Assembly: GCA_947500505.1 (NCBI GenBank)
Contig: CANMSL010000012.1
Coordinates: 81,046 to 145,045, forward strand
Direction: 5' to 3'
DNA length: 64,000 nucleotides
Source of the DNA: an uncultured Aquimarina sp.
GTDB lineage: Bacteria; Bacteroidota; Bacteroidia; Flavobacteriales; Flavobacteriaceae
In this document: piece after piece, positions 46,901-55,037 of the stretch
Numbering within the stretch: the stretch's first letter is position 1
How the letters are laid out: each line of letters opens with the position of its first letter
Program-made: the position numbers and the translations under genes
The notes under the pieces: generated by a model
Databases searched by the model: none
Seen by the model: only the letters and a program-made list of their open reading frames with translations
Told to the model about the DNA's origin: nothing

Positions 46901-47698
46901 ACAGATACAGTCGCTAACAATTTCTTTGGTTTTGGCAATGATACAGAGAACTTGGATGATGATCTTAGTATGGACTTTAATAGAGCTCAGACGCAGCAGA
47001 TCAAATTAGACGCTAGTGTAAGTTACAGATCGTTATATGTAAAAGCATTATTCGAATTTTTTCAGGTAAATGAGGATCCAACAAGATTCTTTACTCCATC
47101 TAATGTAAATCCACTGGTTTTTGATAGTCAAACATATGCTGGCGCTGAAGCAGGTATTGAAATAGATAGTCAAAATGCGTTAGATTTTCCTACAAAATCT
47201 TTATTGGTAAAATTATCAGGTGGGTATAAAAGAAATCTGGATATTTCAGAGAATGAATTCGGGTATATTGCTCTTAAAGTGGGTGCAGATCATAAGATAA
47301 TACCTTCGGGTCACTTAGTGTTAGGTACTACCGCAGAGATTAAAGCTAATATTGGTAATAATTATTTCTTTTATCACGCTCCAAGTATTGGAGGTGATAA
47401 TGGATTAAGAGGATTTAGAAATGAGCGTTTTGCAGGAGAAACATATTTTTATCAAAGTACGAATCTAAAAGCTAGAATTAAGAGATTTGTAACATCGGTA
47501 TTTCCAGTCACGTTAGGAACTTATGGGGGATTTGATTATGGTAGAGTTTGGGTAGACAATGATACATCTAATACTTGGCATACTTCTTATGGAGGAGGAG
47601 TATGGTTAAGTGGAGCAGATACTCTTTCTTTTAAATTAGGAGTTTTTGCTTCTGAAGAAGGTTTTCAGGTGCAAGGTGGTCTAGGGATAGAATTTTAG
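43988..47698 (+). CDS. Metallophosphoesterase / surface-antigen barrel fusion lipoprotein
   Basis: 1236 residues. A lipoprotein signal ends LLFQACATY (Cys20). Residues 45-330 are a calcineurin-like phosphoesterase with LGDN (about 85), MHHPIFS (about 220) and SGHEE (about 290). A middle domain (about 380-850) includes MLVGDWDRHQDQWRW (about 615) and IPRDRDN (about 642), a pattern recalling the DRH/DRD catalytic pair of atypical kinase folds such as CotH/FAM20. The last ~350 residues form a BamA/TamA-like 16-strand barrel ending VQGGLGIEF with terminal Phe. It is probably an outer-membrane, partly surface enzyme; the substrate is unknown. A terminator follows. Confidence 0.8.
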   Translation: MRINPYLLSAIILVLLFQACATYQPQSLLKNQKVPSDTKKVSHTFYLVGGYGNQNNKKPIDALKNKLSSELEIANKNSTLIFLGDNISKKTDQDKKDFKLLDEQLKFADSFEGETIFLHGVNEWKDADIDKMEEYEDYVERKKSIDAEFKEKNGCPLEHIVVDDQLDMIIINSYWFINNWDRVKEINRKCTDITTRRRFAEELEGYINDAQGKNVLIVMHHPIFSNGEYAGHEKFTEHLLPLPVVGTIIDGVQDLSNLSKNQLDFPRYRYLRILVSAIAKKSDRVTIVSGHEESLQYLKGNNVHQIISGSFGNAKATKRSKDFIFAPGGTLNYEGQFTYGVPGFSKLTYYDDGSSDVTFITANDTDNFSFNTIDSFKENRITNYSTNYPAVKKTKIITDAEELDKTGFYKFLWGKRYRSYYGKEVTVPVVLLDTLYGGLTVEKKGGGHQSNSLRLLDKDNREYSMRSLKKEALKFLTHKMKGIAYNKDDYDDTFTEEIVSDFFTTAHPFMQMVINDLAEEVEVNHSDTKLFYVPKQNSLGEYNENYGDELYYIERRPSDAQKRYEGYNRSNPEAPGRIEDFESTTDVLEKLKRDESYKIDQKTYIRARIFDMLVGDWDRHQDQWRWIEYEKDNDEKVFIPIPRDRDNTFSKFDGLAMPIIKMFSPPTRPWQSYDEEIQSVKWFNAEAHNLDQTFIDEYGVSTWIEEAKFIQENLQDSEIDKAFTNLPIEVQDSTAADIKNKLKKRLQLLDQYAKKYAVYLNKKAVVSGTHKDDLFEITRLPEGKTKIVGKRKLSDEENKVFYERIFDSKETKTILIYGLNDDDTFIVNGEGDHYSKIKIVGGYGKDTYKIENRRSLKVYDWEFEDSDFTDKKPANQLTNLYETNMLHWRYFQENYNVILPTIGLRNDDGFFMGVSNTYTKFGLHGDGRKFKQKHTIGGNYYFQFQGFDISYNGVFANIFPNWKLTLNGYLATDTVANNFFGFGNDTENLDDDLSMDFNRAQTQQIKLDASVSYRSLYVKALFEFFQVNEDPTRFFTPSNVNPLVFDSQTYAGAEAGIEIDSQNALDFPTKSLLVKLSGGYKRNLDISENEFGYIALKVGADHKIIPSGHLVLGTTAEIKANIGNNYFFYHAPSIGGDNGLRGFRNERFAGETYFYQSTNLKARIKRFVTSVFPVTLGTYGGFDYGRVWVDNDTSNTWHTSYGGGVWLSGADTLSFKLGVFASEEGFQVQGGLGIEF

Positions 47699-47793
47699 AA
47701 ATATTTAGGGTCAGTTACTTATAAATATCTAAAAAACATAGATATTTCGTTTGAAACTTTAAGTACTGTAAAAGTATATCAGATTAAATATAA

Positions 47794-47819
47794 AAAAGCA
47801 TGTCAATCGACATGCTTTT
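47794..47819. terminator. Terminator between convergent genes
   Basis: AAAAGCATGTC and GACATGCTTTT pair perfectly around AATC, with A/T runs on both sides. Confidence 0.85.
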
Positions 47820-47863
47820 CTGTACATTTGTCTAAGGATAAAACTGTAGATCCAAAAAGTTCA

Positions 47864-48373
47864 TTATGATTCTCCTCTAGCCGGATATCCTTTCTCAAGA
47901 ATATAATCAATTGCCTTAAGGATATCATCAAAATGAGGTCTTGCAAATGGCATAGACTGTATAGAAGAGAAATAAAGTGTCTGATCAGGTTTGACCAAAA
48001 ATAATCCAGGTTCAGAGAAATGTTCAGGCTCTTTTTCATCTTTTGCCGCTGAAATGTATAATCCCCATTCTCTGGCTTTATCAATTGTTATTCCATATCC
48101 TACAGGTAGTGAAGGTATATTCCATTGTTGACTTGTTTTTTTTGCCTTTTCTTCAGTATCGCAGCTTATGGCTATAACATTGACTCCAAGGTTAACAAAA
48201 TCATCTAATTTTTTTGTTAGCTCTTCCAGTTGTTTTTTACAAATCGGGCAGTGTAATCCGCGATAGAAGACCAGTAATGTAAAATTGTCAGGATCTTGTT
48301 CACTTATTTTCCAATTGGTATCATTGATTAATTCCAGTTCTAATTGTGGTACTTTTTTTCTTGGTAATATCAT
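47864..48373 (-). CDS. Peroxiredoxin-like (AhpC/TSA) thioredoxin-fold protein
   Basis: 169 residues. The thioredoxin fold has its active site in LLVFYRGLHCPICKKQLEEL, with a CxxC pair where 2-Cys peroxiredoxins have TxxC, and ISCDTEEKAKKT plus YGITIDKAREWGLYIS as later fold elements. The combination fits the peroxiredoxin-like AhpC/TSA family seen in Bacteroidota. It is expected in the cytoplasm, reducing peroxides with thiols. It is a single gene. Confidence 0.85.
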   Translation of the reverse strand: MILPRKKVPQLELELINDTNWKISEQDPDNFTLLVFYRGLHCPICKKQLEELTKKLDDFVNLGVNVIAISCDTEEKAKKTSQQWNIPSLPVGYGITIDKAREWGLYISAAKDEKEPEHFSEPGLFLVKPDQTLYFSSIQSMPFARPHFDDILKAIDYILEKGYPARGES

Positions 48374-48482
48374 AAGTTTTTACTTATAAATGTAAAATTA
48401 TACGATCAAAAAAAGTAGCGGTAACAATTCAAATGTTTACTCTCTTACTAAAATTATCTTTGAAGAAAGTAAAATTTATTTT

Positions 48483-49418
48483 TTAAAAAGGTAAATTACC
48501 CAAATCTACGTTTCCTCCTGAGAGAATGATTCCTGTTTTTTTACCTTTAAAACGTTCTTTTTCTTTTAATAATGCGGCAAGTGGAACTGCGCACGAAGGT
48601 TCTATAATTATTTTCATACGTTCCCAGATTAAGCGCATAGCCGATATAATTTCTGTCTCGTCTACTCTAATAATTTCCGAAACGTATTTCTGTATAATTG
48701 GAAAGGTAAGATCACCTAATGGCATTTTAAGACCATCAGCGGCTGTATTAGTAGTTTCATTGATTTCTAACTTTCCGCTTCGAAGCGAACGATAGGCGTC
48801 ATCGACTTCAGAAGGCTCACCACCAATCACTTTACAGTTGTTTCCAAAAAAATGAGCTGCTAATCCGGTTCCGGCAATAAGTCCACCGCCACCAACAGGA
48901 GAAAAAATATAATCTAAATCAGGATGATCTTCTAATAATTCTAAAGCTGCTGTTCCTTGCCCTAATATTACGTTGTGGTCATTATAGGGATGTAAAAAAG
49001 TGGCTCCTTTTTCTTCTTGAATTTTCTTTGCAGTTTCTTCGCGGTCATTATGAGTAGGAGGACACTCTATGATTTGCCCACCATAGTCTTTTACGGCCTC
49101 TTTTTTTACCTGTGGAGCGTTTGATGGCATCACGATATAAGCGGTAACCCCTAAACTTTGCGCGGCCAATGATAATGCTTGTGCAAAATTTCCAGAAGAG
49201 TGTGTAACAACTCCTTTAGACTTTTCCTTATCAGATAGCAGCAGAATGGCATGCGTAGCGCCACGCATCTTAAAAGCACCCATCCGCTGAAAGTTTTCAC
49301 ACTTAAAGTAAAGGTCTGCTCCAGAGATTTCGTTGAGGAGTCGTGATGTTAGGATAGGAGTTCTATGAATATATGGAGCTATCGTTTTAGCAGTTTCGGT
49401 CAGCCTTTTTGCATTCAT
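48483..49418 (-). CDS. PLP-dependent threonine/serine dehydratase (serine racemase-like)
   Basis: 311 residues from the ATG at 49416-49418 (MNAKRLTETAKTI); an ATG seven codons earlier is possible. The PLP lysine is in FQRMGAFKMRGATHA, the phosphate-binding glycine loop in FSPVGGGGLIAG, and SSGNFAQALSLAA binds the substrate carboxylate. The protein lacks the C-terminal ACT regulatory domain of biosynthetic IlvA, so it is the short catabolic or racemase type. It deaminates Thr/Ser or racemises Ser. It follows the methyltransferase-like gene closely. Confidence 0.9.
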   Translation of the reverse strand: MNAKRLTETAKTIAPYIHRTPILTSRLLNEISGADLYFKCENFQRMGAFKMRGATHAILLLSDKEKSKGVVTHSSGNFAQALSLAAQSLGVTAYIVMPSNAPQVKKEAVKDYGGQIIECPPTHNDREETAKKIQEEKGATFLHPYNDHNVILGQGTAALELLEDHPDLDYIFSPVGGGGLIAGTGLAAHFFGNNCKVIGGEPSEVDDAYRSLRSGKLEINETTNTAADGLKMPLGDLTFPIIQKYVSEIIRVDETEIISAMRLIWERMKIIIEPSCAVPLAALLKEKERFKGKKTGIILSGGNVDLGNLPF

Positions 49419-49451
49419 TTTAGTTATAAATAAGATCAAATAACGAAGATA

Positions 49452-50093
49452 CTATTTATTTCTACCTATTAATAGTGTATTTGTCCCGTGCACATTACTG
49501 TGTAGTTGAAATTCTATCTTTTCGGAGTAATTGGCGATTAGATATTGTATGTCAGAATCATCATTCAGCTGGATGCCTGCATTAAAAAGTATATTTCCCT
49601 TTGGCTTTATTATATTTAATAATTCATTCCAAAATTCAATTTTATAGAATTTTGTAGGTACTTTAAGGTCAACAAATAGATCTATTATAATCAAATCAAA
49701 AGAATTTCTAGAATTAGCTACAAAATGGAGCGCATCGTCAGAAACAATACTTAGATTTTTATTTCCTGCGACGTTAAATTCTTCTTTTGCTACTTCAATA
49801 ATTACAGGATCAATTTCTATAGCGGTAATATGTCCTCTATGATTATACTTTTTTTTTAAAGTCTCTATAACACTTCCTCCGCCCATCCCCAATAATAGAA
49901 CACTTGACTTACTATCAAAGTATATTTTAGATAACCCATAATCCAAAATGCGTTGTAATGAACCGTAAGAATAGTTAGCCGCTTCACTATCCAACACTTT
50001 TTTTCCATTCATCCAGGTGATTTTCAGAGTCCCGTTAATTTTAGACTGAATTTTTCTGGTAAGTGGCAAGGTATAACTAACGATTTTTTTCAT
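49452..50093 (-). CDS. Spermidine synthase-like methyltransferase-fold protein
   Basis: 213 residues with a Rossmann-type SAM fold: VLLLGMGGGSVIETLKKKY (motif I), ITAIEIDPVIIEVAKEEF (acidic ribose-binding residue) and FDLIIIDLFVD. This is the spermidine-synthase-like group without the full N-terminal beta domain, so polyamine synthesis is not assured; many act on unknown substrates. It is 13 bases upstream of the dehydratase stretch and may share its transcript. Confidence 0.8.
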   Translation of the reverse strand: MKKIVSYTLPLTRKIQSKINGTLKITWMNGKKVLDSEAANYSYGSLQRILDYGLSKIYFDSKSSVLLLGMGGGSVIETLKKKYNHRGHITAIEIDPVIIEVAKEEFNVAGNKNLSIVSDDALHFVANSRNSFDLIIIDLFVDLKVPTKFYKIEFWNELLNIIKPKGNILFNAGIQLNDDSDIQYLIANYSEKIEFQLHSNVHGTNTLLIGRNK

Positions 50094-50133
50094 ATACCAG
50101 TATTGGAGATAGTTAGTAGGAAATATAAAACAA

Positions 50134-50178
50134 TAACGTGTAGATTAAAATATTTAATTTTAGTTAACCTACACGTTA
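50134..50178 (-). terminator. Hairpin downstream of the GlcG-like gene
   Basis: TAACGTGTAG (50134-50143) pairs with CTACACGTTA (50169-50178); on the minus strand a T-rich stretch follows, fitting termination of the gene ending at 50191. Confidence 0.6.
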
Positions 50179-50190
50179 CTTTTTTAATAA

Positions 50191-50589
50191 TTATAAAGCG
50201 TTTGCACCAGCTTCTGCTACTGCATGATCATTTTCTACGCTACTACCACTTACTCCGATTGCTGCTATAATTTCGTCATTTCTGTTTTTAATAGGTACTC
50301 CTCCTGGAAATGTTATCAAACCTCCATTAGAATGCTCTATATTATACAAAGAACCTCCTGGTTGTGAAAGTTCTCCAATGGTACCGGTATTCATATCAAA
50401 GAAACGAGCTGTTTTTGCTTTCTTTAAAGATATATCAAGAGAGCCTAACCAGGCTCCATCCATACGGGCAAACGCCACAAGATTTGCTCCTGCATCAACG
50501 ACAGAGATATTCATTTTGGTGTTTAATGCAATCGATTTTGCCTTTGCAGCACTAATAATTTTCTCTGCTTGTTCTAATGTAATGTTCAT
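50191..50589 (-). CDS. GlcG/HbpS-family (DUF336) protein
   Basis: 132 residues. The family pattern is clear: LEQAEKIISAAKAKSIALNT, MNISVVDAGANLVAFARMDG, then GGLITFPGGVPIKNRNDEII and AAIGVSGSSVENDHAVAEAG. HbpS members bind haem and sense redox stress, and GlcG is found in glycolate operons; the exact role of lone copies is unknown. No signal peptide is present, so it is cytoplasmic. Confidence 0.9.
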   Translation of the reverse strand: MNITLEQAEKIISAAKAKSIALNTKMNISVVDAGANLVAFARMDGAWLGSLDISLKKAKTARFFDMNTGTIGELSQPGGSLYNIEHSNGGLITFPGGVPIKNRNDEIIAAIGVSGSSVENDHAVAEAGANAL

Positions 50590-50946
50590 GTGAATTTTGT
50601 TTTAAAAGTATAAATAATCAATGGCAATATCTTGAATATATCATATCCTAAGATGAATTATATCATAAATAAAATATAAAGTTTAAAACAATTTTTTCTA
50701 ATAATGTATAAGTGTATTGATTATAGATTTAGGTTCTAGTTTACATTAACACTGAAATCTTGATACACATTAAACATCTCTCTAAATCTCCCTTCCTTCG
50801 AAGGAAGGGCTGGGGATGGATGTTCTTTTTAATAAAAATTTTAATAAACTAAAAATGAGTATTTAATCGAATGTGCCTGTAATTTAAAAATCTTATTATT
50901 AAGACTATACAAAACTATAGTCTAGATTGGTAATAAAATACATTTG
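50590..50946. other. 357-base intergenic region with a palindromic repeat
   Basis: No gene seen. It holds the palindrome at 50790-50809 and is otherwise AT-rich. Confidence 0.6.
50786..50820. repeat. Palindromic intergenic repeat
   Basis: CCCTTCCTTCGAAGGAAGGG (50790-50809) is a perfect palindrome followed by GCTGGGGATGG. Elements of this form recur in many Flavobacteriia genomes; whether they are mobile is not known to me. Confidence 0.6.
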
Positions 50947-51489
50947 TTATCCAGCCATTTCGTGCGCTTCTTTAAGCCATTTTGTTAGCTCTGTATCTAT
51001 TTGATCTATAGATTGTAATTGTACTCTATGTGTACACATAGCACCAAAAGGACCGGAGTTTTGAAGTCTTTCTGTAATAGCTTTTCCTTTTAGTTTCAAA
51101 CCAAGATCAATTCTGGTTTTAGTAGCAGGTTTGATCAATGCAAATTGTTTTTTTCTAATAATGCTAACACTAGTTTTTTTAGGTGTTATACTAACATCAT
51201 CACCAAACGATGTTACGACAGTAAGAAGCTTTTCATAGATTGGGATCAAGTTTTCTTTCCCTTTGTACTGGCTGGTTACCAAATCATCAGGCGTATCATT
51301 AGAATCTTTAGATAAAGTGACTATAGTATTTGCAAAACCGTGAGTTACTCCATGTTCTGTTTTTAAGAATGTAACTGCTTCACCGTGTTTAGCAAATGAT
51401 TTGTCTTTTAAAATTGCCTTCCATTCTTCTAATGACTTACCTGTTTTCTCAGGCATATTACTAATCATTGTTTGTAGCGCTTGATCCAT
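50947..51489 (-). CDS. DUF4287 plus DUF5655 domain protein
   Basis: 180 residues. Residues 1-65 (ISNMPEKTGKSLEEWKAILK and KHGEAVTFLKTEHGVTHGFA) match DUF4287, and 75-180 (LIPIYEKLLTVVTSFGDDVS; KKTSVSIIRKKQFALIKPAT; RVQLQSIDQIDTELTKWLKE) match DUF5655. Both are small DNA- or nucleotide-free domains of unknown function often seen together in predicted transporters or housekeeping accessories. It lies four bases after the SRPBCC gene, so they are cotranscribed. Confidence 0.85.
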   Translation of the reverse strand: MDQALQTMISNMPEKTGKSLEEWKAILKDKSFAKHGEAVTFLKTEHGVTHGFANTIVTLSKDSNDTPDDLVTSQYKGKENLIPIYEKLLTVVTSFGDDVSITPKKTSVSIIRKKQFALIKPATKTRIDLGLKLKGKAITERLQNSGPFGAMCTHRVQLQSIDQIDTELTKWLKEAHEMAG

Positions 51490-51493
51490 CGTG

Positions 51494-52084
51494 TTAGAAT
51501 TTTATAGCTTTTCCTTTTTCAAGATATGCAATTAATTGTTGATATGACATTTCGTTTCCAGAAATAAAGAATTTCATTAATGATAGATATTTCGGATTGT
51601 TTTTATATCCAATTCCATAAGAAATTACCTTGGTTTTTTTGCTGGCTAAAGACTCAAACCGGATAATGTTATAGAGATCTTTTTCATCTTTTTTCATAAA
51701 ATTAGGAAAGTTATTAGTGAGTTCCGCTTGTAGAGTGATTAACTTTTTTGGGATATAATTAACCACTCTTAAGTTTATGGTCGTGCTATCTCCAATCTTT
51801 CCATTCTTATTATAATTAGTTCTGATTGTCCCGTTAATTTTAAAATCAACTTCTGCTATTGCTACTGCCCAGTTTTCCCAACCGTTTTTGGTTGTATAGG
51901 CATTCCAGACAGAATCCAATGGTACATTAACTATAAATTCTTGTATGAGTATAAGCTCCTTTTTATTGGTCGAATCGACCGTAGAAGTAACTCTTTTTTC
52001 TGTTGGTATCTTTTGATCCTGTGAATAAAGCAATATACTAGGAAAGAACAGTAAGATGATGAAGGTAATTTTTTTCATTTTCAA
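51494..52084 (-). CDS. Secreted SRPBCC (START-like) protein
   Basis: 196 residues with signal peptide MKMKKITFIILLFFPSILLYSQ. The rest matches the SRPBCC/polyketide-cyclase fold: FIVNVPLDSVWNAYTTKNGW as first strand and helix, then WAVAIAEVDFKINGTIRTNY. These proteins bind hydrophobic ligands in a deep pocket. A periplasmic member is less common than the cytoplasmic AHSA1 type. Gene order suggests a small operon with the AraC-type regulator upstream. Confidence 0.8.
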   Translation of the reverse strand: MKMKKITFIILLFFPSILLYSQDQKIPTEKRVTSTVDSTNKKELILIQEFIVNVPLDSVWNAYTTKNGWENWAVAIAEVDFKINGTIRTNYNKNGKIGDSTTINLRVVNYIPKKLITLQAELTNNFPNFMKKDEKDLYNIIRFESLASKKTKVISYGIGYKNNPKYLSLMKFFISGNEMSYQQLIAYLEKGKAIKF

Positions 52085-52135
52085 GTAAGTTTAACACGAA
52101 GTACGAAAAACAAAATGTACTGTCATAGTAAAAAA

Positions 52136-52966
52136 TTAACCATCTCTATCTAAAGGAAAGAAATTTGGCTCATCTTTATTGAATTCTTGCTTGATGAACT
52201 CTTGTGGATTAAAACCTGAAAAGTGACTAAACTCTTTTATAAAATGAGATTGATCTGCGTATCCACACTGATAAGCAACCTGTGACCATGATATTTGCTC
52301 TTTTTGTCTAATTTGCTGTAATATTTCGTTAAATCTTGCGATTCGGTGATAATATTTTGGAGTAACCCCAACATATTTTTTGAATTGATCTATGAGATGC
52401 TTTTGGGTATAGGGATAACCTTCAGTTATTTTATTAAAATTAGCAGCGGGTTGTTGTTGTAATTTTTCTACAATAGTAAGTAACTCTTTGGAAGGAATTT
52501 TAGAATCATCAAACCTACTTGTTAACCATTTTTCTGCTACGATGAATTTATCTCGAGATGTTTTCTGTTTTAAAAGATTTTCTCTAAGCAGTAAAAGTTC
52601 TTTACCAAAAACTTCTTCTGCAGAAAGGATTTTTTCGTTTAGGTCTTCAGAAGGAAAATGAAAAAAGGGATAGGTTCCAAAAGGCTTAAACTGAATCACG
52701 AACATTTCAGATTTTTGATGTGCCGAAATAGAGATATAGTTTTTGTGTATTCCTGATATCCAAGCTTTCGTAAAGGTTTTGCTAGGTTTTAATGTAGTGT
52801 TGTCAAATGTATTTCTGGGGATATCATCTAATTCGAATATCATAAACACGTGTCCTGTGGGTACAACTCTCTCAATAGAATGATCTGGTATAAAATCTTT
52901 TAAATGAAATATAGACTCAATGTACTCGCTAATTGGAGAATTCAGTTGATGTGTTTCAAATATCAT
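52136..52966 (-). CDS. AraC-family transcriptional regulator
   Basis: 276 residues. The N-terminal ~140 residues form a DUF6597-like sensor (VVPTGHVFMIFELDD; FVIQFKPFGTYPFFHFP). The C-terminal AraC domain has YTQKHLIDQFKKYVGVTPKY and ISWSQVAYQCGYADQSHFIKEF, then GFNPQEFIKQ. It probably controls the adjacent SRPBCC and DUF4287/DUF5655 genes. It is 42 bases downstream of the anti-sigma gene but likely has its own promoter. Confidence 0.9.
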   Translation of the reverse strand: MIFETHQLNSPISEYIESIFHLKDFIPDHSIERVVPTGHVFMIFELDDIPRNTFDNTTLKPSKTFTKAWISGIHKNYISISAHQKSEMFVIQFKPFGTYPFFHFPSEDLNEKILSAEEVFGKELLLLRENLLKQKTSRDKFIVAEKWLTSRFDDSKIPSKELLTIVEKLQQQPAANFNKITEGYPYTQKHLIDQFKKYVGVTPKYYHRIARFNEILQQIRQKEQISWSQVAYQCGYADQSHFIKEFSHFSGFNPQEFIKQEFNKDEPNFFPLDRDG

Positions 52967-53008
52967 ATATGGATGCAGTATTTATGATGACCAATGTCCT
53001 TGTTTTAA

Positions 53009-53797
53009 CTAAAGATATACATTAGAAATTAGTTGTTCTACCGTAGGATGATCATTTCCTGCAGCGGGTTCAATAGTTATGTTTAATGATTCCGCATTGT
53101 CAATATATTTCAGGATAATCATTTCCTGATCAGAAGAAATCACTCCCATATTTATCATTTCGCCTTCTACATCTGCCCACATTTGATAGGTTTTATCTTT
53201 GTTCAGTTTTTCAAGCCCTTTAGGATTTAGAAGTACTTCTTTGTTTTTGTGATTTACATAAGCTATAGCAGCAGAATTAGGTGATCTTTCATTTCCTTTT
53301 AATACTAATTGCAACACTTCGGGCTGATTTATAGCTTGATACCATTTATCCGTTTCTTTAAAATCATTCTCTAAGTTTACCAACCTGTTTCTTAAATCAT
53401 TGATCTCTTTTTGTAATGTAATCGAGGTTCGTTCTGAGTTTTGCCATTGATTATATAACCAACCGGAACTTAATAAAAACAGGGCTGCAAGACTGGCAGC
53501 GACTGCAAAATTATAGGAGATTCTTTTTCTTTTTTGTAATGGGATTACTTTTTCTGCAGTACTTGAGCTAGAATTTTTAATTTTATTTAAAATACTAGTT
53601 TTGATATGGGTTGGAGGTGAGATGGCATTTTCTAATGCCATTTGCTCCATATCATCTTCCATTTTAGTATAGTACTCGTGTAATTCTTTATCTTCTTCAA
53701 GCATTTTCTCTATTTCTGTAGATTGCTCTTCAGAAAGCTCACCCAATAGATATTGTTCTAATATGCCCGTATCTTTTATTGTTTTCCTATCCATCAT
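53009..53797 (-). CDS. RskA-like anti-sigma factor
   Basis: 262 residues. The cytoplasmic anti-sigma domain (1-95) has ILEQYLLGELSEEQSTEIEK as in zinc-less anti-sigma factors; no HxxxCxxC zinc site is present. One membrane helix (FAVAASLAALFLLSSGWLYN) separates it from a coiled coil (ISLQKEINDLRNRLVNLEND) and a C-terminal RskA beta domain (LNKDKTYQMWADVEGEMINM). Its ATG overlaps the sigma-factor stop by four bases, the usual coupling of a sigma/anti-sigma pair. Confidence 0.9.
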   Translation of the reverse strand: MMDRKTIKDTGILEQYLLGELSEEQSTEIEKMLEEDKELHEYYTKMEDDMEQMALENAISPPTHIKTSILNKIKNSSSSTAEKVIPLQKRKRISYNFAVAASLAALFLLSSGWLYNQWQNSERTSITLQKEINDLRNRLVNLENDFKETDKWYQAINQPEVLQLVLKGNERSPNSAAIAYVNHKNKEVLLNPKGLEKLNKDKTYQMWADVEGEMINMGVISSDQEMIILKYIDNAESLNITIEPAAGNDHPTVEQLISNVYL

Positions 53798-54348
53798 CTC
53801 ATCATTTCAATAATAATCCATACTATAATCAGTTCTTCTTTATAAGATTCTCTTAGTTTTTTGAGGGCTTGTCTTATATAAGATTTAAAAGTTCCCAGGG
53901 GAACATCCATTTCTTTATGGGCTTCTCTATGTGTGAGTCCATTAAAATAAACAAGCTCTAAGGCTCTTTGGTGATGAGGTTCTAACTTTTTTAAAGAACC
54001 ATCTAATTCTAAGAAATCTTTTTCTGTTTCTGAAGTACTCCTATCTTTATATACACTTAAATCCTCATTTTGGATGAGGACATCTTTTTTTCTCAAAGAA
54101 TTTAACGTAATATTTCTTGCGATTCGGTAAGACCAAGTAAAGAACTTTCCTTTATTTGAATCATACGTATGTGATTTTTGCCAAATTTTCATAAATGTTT
54201 CTTGCAATAAATCCTGTGCTAAAGGCTCATCTTTACACATTCGTAAGATCACCCCATAAAGTGCCCCAGAATAGAGATCATAAACCTTAGATAAGGCAAA
54301 GGAATCTTGATCCTGTAACTTCTTTATAAGCTCTAAATCGTCTTTCAT
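53794..54348 (-). CDS. ECF RNA polymerase sigma factor
   Basis: 184 residues with sigma region 2 (YDLYSGALYGVILRMCKDEP; LLQETFMKIWQKSHTYDSNK; FFTWSYRIARNITLNSLRKK) and region 4 (LEPHHQRALELVYFNGLTHR; EAHKEMDVPLGTFKSYIRQA). It belongs to the extracytoplasmic function group held by the overlapping anti-sigma factor. The divergent fasciclin gene is a probable target because they share the upstream region. Confidence 0.93.
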   Translation of the reverse strand: MKDDLELIKKLQDQDSFALSKVYDLYSGALYGVILRMCKDEPLAQDLLQETFMKIWQKSHTYDSNKGKFFTWSYRIARNITLNSLRKKDVLIQNEDLSVYKDRSTSETEKDFLELDGSLKKLEPHHQRALELVYFNGLTHREAHKEMDVPLGTFKSYIRQALKKLRESYKEELIIVWIIIEMMR

Positions 54349-54380
54349 TTAAGTTTTGGCTTCTTCAAATTTAAAAAAAA

Positions 54381-54400
54381 TCTCATCCAATCTCATCCAA
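54381..54400. promoter_or_regulatory. Tandem 10-bp direct repeat upstream of the sigma gene
   Basis: TCTCATCCAA is repeated exactly twice, 32 bases before the sigma start. A spacing of one helical turn would suit a regulator, but chance duplication is possible. Confidence 0.3.
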
Positions 54401-54470
54401 ACCAAATAAACTTGTGTATATGAATATGAAAGCGCGTTTCATTAATGTTTAATATTTTAAAAATAAAATC

Positions 54471-54989
54471 ATGAAAAAACTAATTTTTATTGCCTCGACT
54501 CTTTTCTTATTCGTATTCGCTCAATCCACATTTGCACAATCAAAAAAGGATATTGTAGATGTGGCAGTTTCTGTAGACGATTTCTCTACTTTGGTAACTG
54601 CCTTAAAAGCTGCTGATTTGGTAGGAGCATTAAAAGGAGATGGGCCTTTTACAGTATTTGCTCCAACTAACGATGCTTTTGCCAAGATTGATTCGAAAAC
54701 TCTAAATTCTCTATTAGAGCCTGCTAATAAATCAAAGTTAGCATCTATTCTTACTTATCACGTAGTATCCGGTAAGATTGATGCCGCTGCTGTAGCAAAA
54801 GCTTTAAAGAGTGGAGGGGGAAAGGCAGAATTAACAACCTTAAACGGGGCCAAGTTAAAAGCTGTTAAAAAAGATGGTAAAATCTGGCTAAAAGATCAAA
54901 ATGGAAATTATAGTCAGATTGTAAAAACTGATGTAATGGCTACAAACGGAGTGATCCATGTAATAGGTGATGTTGTAATGCCAAAGTAA
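54471..54989 (+). CDS. Secreted fasciclin-domain protein
   Basis: 172 residues with signal peptide MKKLIFIASTLFLFVFAQSTFA and one FAS1 domain: FSTLVTALKAADLVGALKGD, GPFTVFAPTNDAFAKIDSKT, the H1/H2 pair LTYHVVSGKI and TDVMATNGVIHVIGDVVMPK. FAS1 domains mediate adhesion and surface interactions. It is divergent from the ECF sigma operon, a frequent association. A terminator follows. Confidence 0.93.
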   Translation: MKKLIFIASTLFLFVFAQSTFAQSKKDIVDVAVSVDDFSTLVTALKAADLVGALKGDGPFTVFAPTNDAFAKIDSKTLNSLLEPANKSKLASILTYHVVSGKIDAAAVAKALKSGGGKAELTTLNGAKLKAVKKDGKIWLKDQNGNYSQIVKTDVMATNGVIHVIGDVVMPK

Positions 54990-55011
54990 TAGCAATTATA
55001 TAGTTTTATAG

Positions 55012-55035
55012 AGCGTCGTAAATTTTTATGACGCT
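55012..55035. terminator. Terminator between fasciclin and DinB-like genes
   Basis: AGCGTCGTA pairs with TATGACGCT (one G-T pair) around AATTTT, followed by a T-rich tract. Confidence 0.75.
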
Positions 55036-55037
55036 TT

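Noticed and set aside
47803..48084. 93-codon minus-strand ORF
   Set aside because: It is a frame-shifted shadow of the peroxiredoxin-like gene and runs into the terminator.
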